This document shows, piece by piece, positions 7,127-11,556 of a stretch of DNA of 11,556 nt. Source of the stretch: DAOTYX01 sp034434635 (GTDB lineage: Bacteria > Chloroflexota > Anaerolineae > B4-G1 > DUEL01); NCBI GenBank assembly GCA_034434635.1, contig DAOTYX010000092.1:1-11556 (forward strand), read 5' to 3'. A program made the position numbers and the translations under genes. Under the pieces are notes generated by a model. It saw only the letters and a program-made list of their open reading frames with translations, was not told the origin of the DNA and searched no databases. The first letter of the stretch is position 1, and each line of letters opens with the position of its first letter.

Positions 7127-8569
7127 ATGATCCACACCCTACAATCTGTCGGTCTCTTCAGCCAGGGCCAGGAGGCCCTCCGCAAGGTGCACACCCACGC
7201 GCTCGACCTGATCGAGACGGTGGGCATCCGCTTCCATTCAGCGCGGGCGCTGGAGATTCTCCACGGCGCGGGGGCGCAGGTCATCGGCCCGGTCGCCAGG
7301 ATCCCCGGTCACGTGGTCGAAGCGGCCCTGAAGAAAGCGCCGGGCACCTTCACCCTCTGCGCCCGCGACCCACGCTTCGACCGGCCGCTGGACGGCCAGC
7401 ATACCTACTACTCGCAGGACGGCTGCGCTGCGCTGACGCTTGACTTCGAGACCGGCGAGCGGCGTGCGTCGCGCCGCGAGGACATCGAGCGCATGGCGCG
7501 CATCGCCGACGCCCTGGAGCCAATTGACGTCATCACCGCCACGGTCAGCCCACGGGATATGCCTGCTCCGGGAGCGCCGGTGCACGGGCTGGACGCCTGT
7601 CTGCGCAACACCGCCAAACACGTCATCACCGAGGACGTCGCCAGCGCCCGCCAGGCCCGCTCGCAGATCGAACTGGGGACGGCGGTGGCCGGCGGGGCGG
7701 AGTCGCTGCGCCAGCGCCCCATCTTCAGCAACTTCATCTGCACCATCTCCCCGCTGGCCCAGGACGGCGGCGGCATGGACGCGGCGTTGGAGTTCGCCGC
7801 CGCTGGCGTGCCGGTGGGTTTCTACAGCATGGCCACCGCTGGCGTCACCGCTCCGGTGACCCTGCCCGGCACCCTGGCAGTGCTCAACGCCGAGGTCATC
7901 AGCGCCATCGCTATGGTACAACTGGCCTATCCCGGCGCCAAAGTCTTCTACTGCGGTGGGCCGGCCACGGTGGACCTGCGCACCGGCGCCTACACCGCCG
8001 CTTCGCCGGAGGCGCTCTGGTTGCGGCTGATGGTGGCCGAACTGGCCCGCTTCTACGGCCTGCCTTCCATTGTCGGCGCGGGGGCCACCAGCGCCAAACT
8101 GCCCGGGGCGCAGGCCGCCTGGGAGAACACCCCCTCCTTCCTCCTGCCTGCCCTGTCAGGAGCCGGCCTGCTCTTCGGCATGGGCCTGCTGCACGGCTCC
8201 AACCTGCTCGCTTACGAGGAACTGATCCTGGACGCGGAGATCGGGGCAATGGTGCGTCGCATCATGGGCGAGGTCCGCTTCGACGAGGAGGACTTCGCCA
8301 TAGACCTGATCCGGCAACTGGGACCGGGCGGCGTCTTCATCGGCCAGAGACACACAGCCAGGAACATGCGCCGCGCGCTCTCGCTGCCGCTGATCAGCGA
8401 TCGGGACACTTACGAGGAATGGTTCAACAAGGGTGGACTGAGCCGTGTCGAAGTGGCGCGGCAGAAGGTGCGCGAGATCCTTACCACCCACCAGCCTCTG
8501 CCCATCCCCGAGCCCACCCTGGCCGTGATGGACGAGATCGTCGCCGCCTACTCGCGCGCAGAAGACTGA
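7127..8569 (+). CDS. Trimethylamine methyltransferase (MttB) family protein, non-pyrrolysine
   Basis: 480 residues. The start at ATG 7127 is fixed by AAGGAGAG at 7114-7121; a longer in-frame start at 7010 would overlap the racemase gene and has no comparable site. Family features include the N-terminal HTHALDLIETVGIRFHSARALEIL block, the central barrel strands FYSMATAGVTAPVTLPG and FYCGGPATVDLRTG, and the segment GAGATSAKLPGAQAAWE (about 317-332) followed by GLLHGSNLLAYEELILDAE. Archaeal MttB carries pyrrolysine near residue 334 at an amber codon; here the frame has no internal amber, so this belongs to the large non-Pyl branch whose characterised members demethylate quaternary amines such as glycine betaine, proline betaine or carnitine with a corrinoid protein. 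No corrinoid protein or its methyltransferase partner is in the window. Placement in a GntR-racemase operon suggests an N-methylated amino acid as substrate (inference). Confidence 0.88.
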   Translation: MIHTLQSVGLFSQGQEALRKVHTHALDLIETVGIRFHSARALEILHGAGAQVIGPVARIPGHVVEAALKKAPGTFTLCARDPRFDRPLDGQHTYYSQDGCAALTLDFETGERRASRREDIERMARIADALEPIDVITATVSPRDMPAPGAPVHGLDACLRNTAKHVITEDVASARQARSQIELGTAVAGGAESLRQRPIFSNFICTISPLAQDGGGMDAALEFAAAGVPVGFYSMATAGVTAPVTLPGTLAVLNAEVISAIAMVQLAYPGAKVFYCGGPATVDLRTGAYTAASPEALWLRLMVAELARFYGLPSIVGAGATSAKLPGAQAAWENTPSFLLPALSGAGLLFGMGLLHGSNLLAYEELILDAEIGAMVRRIMGEVRFDEEDFAIDLIRQLGPGGVFIGQRHTARNMRRALSLPLISDRDTYEEWFNKGGLSRVEVARQKVREILTTHQPLPIPEPTLAVMDEIVAAYSRAED

Positions 8570-8584
8570 CAGGGGTGTTGCCGG

Positions 8585-9799
8585 ATGGAGAAAATCCGCC
8601 TTTTGCACTTCGCCGACCTGCACATCGGCGTCGAGAACTACGGCCGGCTCGACCCCGCTAGCGGGGTGAACGAGCGGCTGCTCGACTTTCTGGCCCGCTT
8701 CGACGCGCTGGTTGACTACGCCCTGGAGCACGAGGCCGATCTGGCGATCTTCGCTGGCGATGCCTACAAGAGCCGCACCCCCACTCCAACTCACCAGCGC
8801 GCCTTCGCCCGGCGGGTCAAGCGGCTGACCGACGCTGGCATCCCGGTGCTGCTGCTGGTGGGCAACCACGATCTGCCGGCGATGGTGCAGCGCGCCTCCA
8901 GCGTGGACATCTTCCACACCCTGGCCGTGCCCAACGTCATCGTCGCCCGCGAGGAGGAGGTGCACCTCATCCAGACCCGCCACGGCCCAATCCAGGTCGC
9001 CACGATCCCCTACCCGGTCCGCCAGCGGCTGCTGGCCCATGAGGAGTACCGTGGCCTGCCCATCGAGCAGTTAGACCAGGCCCTCCAGCGGATCATCACC
9101 GAGGAGATCGAGGCGCTGGCTCAGAAGGTAGACTCTGAGGTCCCGGCGGTGTTGACCGCGCACATCACCGTCTCCGAGGCGACCTACGGCTCCGAGCGCA
9201 GCGTGATGATCGGCCGGGACGTAGTTATCCTGCGCTCCGCTCTCACCCATCCTGCCTTCGACTACGTCGCCCTGGGCCACATCCACAAGCACCAGAGCCT
9301 CAACGGTGGAGGATACCCGGCGGTGGTCTACGCCGGCAGCCTGGAGCGGGTGGACTTCGGCGAGGAGAGGGAGCCGAAGGGATTCTGCTGGGTGGAGGTA
9401 GCGCGCCACGAGACGACCTGGCGTTTTGTGGAGGTGAACGCCCGGCGCTTCGTGACGGTAGAGGCGGACCTGCGCGGCGCGGAGGAGCCGCTGGTGGCGT
9501 TGCAGCAGGCGGTCGCCGCGCACGACCTGCGCGACAGCGTAGTGCGCGTGCTCGTCCACCTGCGTGCCGATCAGGAGCGGCTGGTGCGCGATCGAGACGT
9601 GCAGGCGCTCTTGGGCGATGCCCACTTCGTCGCTGGCGTCAGCCGCAAGGTGGAGCGGGAGGCGCGGGTGCGCCTGGGCAACCTCTCGCCTGAGGAGTTG
9701 ACCCCCCAGCAGCTGCTGGAACGGTATCTGGAGGCGAAGCAGACCCCCGCTGAGCGACGCAGGGAGTTGCTGGAGGCTGCCCAGACGCTGTTCGAGTGA
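8585..9799 (+). CDS. sbcD: SbcD/Mre11-type DNA repair nuclease subunit
   Basis: 404 residues with the calcineurin-like phosphoesterase motifs of Mre11/SbcD in order: DLH (Asp11, His13), GD (Asp59), GNHD (Asn94-Asp96), AH (His193) and GHIH (His232, His234), which together form the two-metal site. The first block, HFADLHIG, is typical. The second block reads AGDAYKSRTP rather than the more usual GDLFD. The C-terminal third has a capping/Rad50-binding character with long charged helices (EELTPQQLLERYLEAKQ). Mre11/SbcD normally works with the ATPase Rad50/SbcC, usually encoded next door; none is adjacent here. The gene starts 15 bp after the MttB-like stop (AGGGG at 8571-8575, 9 nt before the ATG), so it probably shares that transcript. 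It is convergent with tyrS. Confidence 0.92.
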   Translation: MEKIRLLHFADLHIGVENYGRLDPASGVNERLLDFLARFDALVDYALEHEADLAIFAGDAYKSRTPTPTHQRAFARRVKRLTDAGIPVLLLVGNHDLPAMVQRASSVDIFHTLAVPNVIVAREEEVHLIQTRHGPIQVATIPYPVRQRLLAHEEYRGLPIEQLDQALQRIITEEIEALAQKVDSEVPAVLTAHITVSEATYGSERSVMIGRDVVILRSALTHPAFDYVALGHIHKHQSLNGGGYPAVVYAGSLERVDFGEEREPKGFCWVEVARHETTWRFVEVNARRFVTVEADLRGAEEPLVALQQAVAAHDLRDSVVRVLVHLRADQERLVRDRDVQALLGDAHFVAGVSRKVEREARVRLGNLSPEELTPQQLLERYLEAKQTPAERRRELLEAAQTLFE

Positions 9800-9800
9800 C

Positions 9801-9852
9801 GGACGACGGACGACGGACCACGGACCACGGGCACAGTCTCCGTGTCGCCGTG
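9801..9852. repeat. Heptamer array and imperfect hairpin between sbcD and tyrS
   Basis: GGACGAC twice (9801-9814) and GGACCAC twice (9815-9828) follow the sbcD stop codon directly. Two CACGG blocks (9819-9823, 9826-9830) can pair with two CCGTG blocks (9840-9844, 9848-9852) to form a hairpin that fills the rest of the convergent gap. No T-tract is present on either strand, so a shared terminator is possible but not shown. Confidence 0.65.
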
Positions 9853-11070
9853 TCACCCCGCGGCTTTCACGCGCAGGAACTGCCGCTTCCCCACCTGTAG
9901 CACTGCCTCTTTGGGTGGGATCATCGCGGCGATGTCGTCCACCCGCACGCCGTCGAGCGTCACGGCCCCCTGCTGCACCAGTCGTCGTGCGTCGCTCTTC
10001 GAGCGGGCCATCCCGGCGGCGAAGATCAGGTCCACCACGTTGATCGGTTCGCTCAGCGGCCACTCCCGCATATCGGGCGGCAACTCCCGCCTCTGAAACA
10101 CGGTGCGAAAGTGCTCCTGGGCGGCGTCGGCAGCGGCGGAGCCGTGGAAGGCGTCCACGATCTCCCAGGCCAGGCGCATCTTGGCGTCGCGGGGATGGAG
10201 CGAGCCGTCTGCCAGCCCTGCCTCCATCCGGGCGATCTCATCGGGACTCCAGCGCGTCACCAGGCGGAAGTAGTTGGGCATCGCCGAGTCGGGCAGGGAC
10301 ATCACCTTGCCGTACATCTCTTCGGGCGGCTCGTCTATGCCGATGTAGTTGCCCATGCTCTTGGACATGCGCATCACGCCGTCGGTGCCGACCAGGATGG
10401 GGAAGGTGATGCAGACCTGTGGCCGCTGTCCGAAGGACTCCTGGATCTTCCGCCCGGCGAGCAGGTTGAACAGTTGCTCGGTGGCGCCGATCTGGACATC
10501 GGTGTGCAACATCACCGCGTCGTACCCCTGCATCAGGGCATAGAGGAACTCGTGTAGCCAGATGGCGTCCCCGCGGGCGTACCGCGCGGCGAAGTTGTCC
10601 CGCACCAGGAACTGCTGCACGGTGAACTGCGCCGCCAGGTTGATGATCTCCTCGAAGGTCAGTTTAGAGAGCCACTCCCCGTTGTACCGCACCTCGGTCC
10701 GCTCTGGATCGAGGATCTTGAACGCCTGTTGCGTGTAGGTGCGGGCATTGGCCTCCACCATCTCCCGCGACGGACGCGGGCGGGCCTTGTCCCGGTCGGA
10801 CGGGTCGCCGATCAGCGCGGTGAAGGTGCCGATGACGAAGATCGCCTGATGGCCCAGGTCCTGGAACTGACGGAGTTTGCGCATGGTGACGGTGTGGCCC
10901 AGGTGGATGTCGGGGGAGGTGGGGTCGTAGCCGCAGTAGACGCGGAGGGGCCGGCCCTCTGCCAGCCGCTCGCGCAGCTCTTCGGTCATCCGCTCTTTGA
11001 TCTGCTCATCGCCGTACTCGGCGCCGCTCATCAGGATCGCTACCTGTTGGTCAATGGATAAGGTATTCAT
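9853..11070 (-). CDS. tyrS: Tyrosyl-tRNA synthetase
   Basis: 405 residues, a class I synthetase that charges tRNA-Tyr in the cytoplasm. The HIGH signature is HLGH at 56-59, after YCGYDPTSPDI; the KMSKS signature is RMSKS at 234-238, followed by MGNYIGI. Tyrosine-pocket and tRNA-binding features include GTFTALIGDPSDRDKARP and QGYDAVMLHTDVQIGATEQ. The C-terminal ~65 residues form an S4 RNA-binding domain (RSKSDARRLVQQGAVTLDG). ATG 11070 is chosen because AGGAG (11083-11079) lies 8 nt upstream; a GTG at 11079 overlaps that site and cannot use it. The gene has its own promoter and a roughly 175-nt leader with a terminator and a Tyr-containing leader ORF, which suggests attenuation control. Confidence 0.96.
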   Translation of the reverse strand: MNTLSIDQQVAILMSGAEYGDEQIKERMTEELRERLAEGRPLRVYCGYDPTSPDIHLGHTVTMRKLRQFQDLGHQAIFVIGTFTALIGDPSDRDKARPRPSREMVEANARTYTQQAFKILDPERTEVRYNGEWLSKLTFEEIINLAAQFTVQQFLVRDNFAARYARGDAIWLHEFLYALMQGYDAVMLHTDVQIGATEQLFNLLAGRKIQESFGQRPQVCITFPILVGTDGVMRMSKSMGNYIGIDEPPEEMYGKVMSLPDSAMPNYFRLVTRWSPDEIARMEAGLADGSLHPRDAKMRLAWEIVDAFHGSAAADAAQEHFRTVFQRRELPPDMREWPLSEPINVVDLIFAAGMARSKSDARRLVQQGAVTLDGVRVDDIAAMIPPKEAVLQVGKRQFLRVKAAG

Positions 11071-11106
11071 TGCTGACACTCCTGTCAGGGTTGGTTAGGT
11101 CAGGGG

Positions 11107-11133
11107 AAACAAAGAAGCCCACCGGTGTGGGCT
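11107..11133 (-). terminator. Intrinsic terminator in the tyrS leader
   Basis: On the minus strand AGCCCAC, a 4-nt loop and GTGGGCT (11133 to 11116) form a perfect 7-bp stem followed by TCTTTGTTT (11115 to 11107). No T-tract follows on the plus strand, so it acts leftward. It lies between the tyrS promoter and the tyrS ribosome site, so it can only serve as an attenuator or as the end of a longer transcript from the right. A 7-nt leader segment at 11220-11214 (GGAAGCC) is complementary, with one G-U pair, to the terminator's 3' side at 11119-11113. Confidence 0.65.
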
Positions 11134-11141
11134 CTGGGGCA

Positions 11142-11193
11142 GCGGATTGTAGCGGCAGACGACGCACCGATGCGTCGGCGCGCTACAATCCGC
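11142..11193 (-). promoter_or_regulatory. Long hairpin in the tyrS leader
   Basis: GCGGATTGTAGCG and its exact complement form 13-bp arms (11181-11193 and 11142-11154). A further 7-bp perfect stem (11160-11166 with 11171-11177) caps it across a small internal loop. It is about 20 bp in total, far more stable than the terminator hairpin downstream. The 5' arm in the tyrS transcript contains the last codons and the stop codon of the leader ORF, so a translating ribosome would open it. It may have arisen as a dispersed palindromic repeat. Confidence 0.75.
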
Positions 11194-11230
11194 CGGAATA
11201 GATGTAGGTCAGAGGCTTCCAGGTGGTCAT
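11183..11230 (-). CDS. Probable tyrS leader peptide with Tyr-Ile-Tyr
   Basis: A 15-residue ORF, MTTWKPLTYIYSGGL, begins with ATG about 14 nt after the predicted tyrS transcription start and ends with TAG inside the 5' arm of the leader hairpin. Tyr codons TAC (11206-11204) and TAT (11200-11198) lie just ahead of that arm, where a stalled ribosome would affect folding. A weak ribosome site, GGGG at 11241-11238, is 7 nt from the ATG. Two tyrosines in 15 residues upstream of a tyrosyl-tRNA synthetase gene, with an intrinsic terminator after, fits a translation-sensing attenuator. The alternative is a chance ORF in a repeat-bearing leader. Confidence 0.5.
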   Translation of the reverse strand: MTTWKPLTYIYSGGL

Positions 11231-11250
11231 CGCTCGACCCCGTGGGCAAC

Positions 11251-11279
11251 ATTATACCCTCATCGTGCGGAAACGGCAA
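11251..11279 (-). promoter_or_regulatory. tyrS promoter
   Basis: On the minus strand TTGCCG (11279-11274), a 17-bp spacer and a perfect TATAAT (11256-11251) form a good sigma70-type promoter. The transcript would start near 11244, 14 nt before the leader ORF and about 174 nt before tyrS. Confidence 0.7.
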
Positions 11280-11287
11280 GTAATCCC

Positions 11288-11317
11288 TGTAGGACAACTG
11301 CTCGCAGTTGTCCTACA
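11288..11317. repeat. Perfect 13-bp inverted repeat between divergent promoters
   Basis: TGTAGGACAACTG, a CTCG loop and the exact complement of the first arm. It lies between the leftward tyrS promoter and a rightward promoter-like sequence at 11331-11358. It has no T-tract. It could be a dispersed palindromic repeat or a regulator-binding site; the exact symmetry without any decay suggests a recent or active element. Confidence 0.8.
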
Positions 11318-11330
11318 AAGGGACACCCCC

Positions 11331-11358
11331 TTGTTCAGGGCACGAGGTAGGGTATAAT
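11331..11358 (+). promoter_or_regulatory. Rightward promoter-like sequence
   Basis: TTGTTC (11331-11336), a 16-bp spacer and a perfect TATAAT (11353-11358). It shares the string AGGGTATAAT with the tyrS promoter on the opposite strand. No gene begins downstream within the window. Confidence 0.4.
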
Positions 11359-11381
11359 CTGAACTGACCGCCTCTTGCGAC

Positions 11382-11410
11382 TTGACAATCTGCCTGTGGG
11401 TCTCCATAAT
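11382..11410 (+). promoter_or_regulatory. Rightward consensus-like promoter
   Basis: A perfect TTGACA (11382-11387), a 17-bp spacer and CATAAT (11405-11410), the same -10 and spacing as the herA promoter. The start would be near 11417. A small terminator-like hairpin follows 40 bp later, so it makes either a short RNA or the leader of a gene beyond the right edge. Confidence 0.55.
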
Positions 11411-11454
11411 ACTCCAAAACGGGCAATTACCTACCTGGCTGCCCGCCGCCGTGC

Positions 11455-11477
11455 GCCGATCGGAAATCGGCCTTTCT
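11455..11477 (+). terminator. Weak terminator-like hairpin
   Basis: GCCGAT, a 5-nt loop and ATCGGC (11455-11471) make a 6-bp stem followed by CTTTCT. The T-tract is short, so termination would be partial at best. Confidence 0.35.
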
Positions 11478-11505
11478 GGGTGCCTGCGGTGCCGGGCGTC
11501 GGCAT

Positions 11506-11556
11506 TACCCTCACCCCTCCCCCGACCCCCTCCCCTCTCCCGCGCAGCGGGAGAGG
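11506..11556. repeat. C-rich dispersed repeat with terminal palindrome, cut by the right edge
   Basis: A run of CCCTCACCCC-type sequence leads into CCTCTCCCGC (11534-11543), a GCA loop and the exact 10-bp complement ending at 11556. This general pattern is a familiar intergenic palindrome in many GC-rich bacteria (recalled, not searched). It probably continues beyond the window. Confidence 0.6.

Noticed and set aside
11070..11250. A T-box riboswitch in the tyrS leader
   Set aside because: The leader is short and lacks the conserved T-box antiterminator sequence (AGGGTGGNACCGCG) and recognisable Stem I motifs. The TAC codon in the leader is better explained by the short ORF.
11100..11297. A 65-residue minus-strand ORF across the tyrS leader
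   Set aside because: It spans the promoter, the hairpin and the terminator in a different frame from the leader ORF and has no ribosome site or coding character.

Overview
The window is GC-rich throughout (about two thirds G+C by eye). It carries six complete protein genes, one gene cut by the left edge, and one probable leader peptide. Protein content and intergenic repeats suggest a bacterium of the Chloroflexota (Anaerolineae-like). That placement is inference from general familiarity; no rRNA or tRNA gene is present to test it.

Region 1 (1-1586) holds the body of an exported protein with an N-terminal beta-sandwich-like part and a zinc peptidase (HEFTH) domain; its start codon is not visible. 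Region 2 (1605-4819) is a likely two-gene transcription unit with its own sigma70-type promoter. It encodes a HerA-family DNA-translocating ATPase followed by a 424-residue protein I do not recognise, sitting where NurA would be expected. Region 3 (4820-5133) has no gene and consists of a GC-rich hairpin repeat and three tandem copies of a 75-bp unit.

Region 4 (5134-9799) begins with a near-ideal promoter whose -10 box lies inside a 15-bp palindrome, the probable operator of the GntR/FCD regulator that follows. The regulator is followed by an ornithine-racemase-type PLP enzyme, a non-pyrrolysine trimethylamine-methyltransferase (MttB) family protein, and an SbcD/Mre11-type nuclease. Gaps are 18, 70 and 15 bp, all on the same strand. 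The first three look like a regulated catabolic cassette for an amino acid or N-methylated amine. The nuclease is an unexpected tail gene with no Rad50/SbcC partner in view.

Region 5 (9853-11279) is tyrS on the minus strand, convergent with sbcD. Its leader contains a consensus-like promoter, a 15-residue leader ORF with a Tyr-Ile-Tyr run, a long hairpin overlapping the leader ORF's stop codon, and an intrinsic terminator 37 nt before the tyrS start codon. This has the layout of transcription attenuation sensing tyrosine charging. Region 6 (11280-11556) has no gene; it holds a perfect 13-bp inverted repeat, two rightward promoter-like sequences, a small terminator-like hairpin and a C-rich repeat running off the edge.

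Short degenerate tandem repeats (7-mers of the GGAC-G/C-AC type, 9-mers containing CACGAA or its complement) mark several gene borders.
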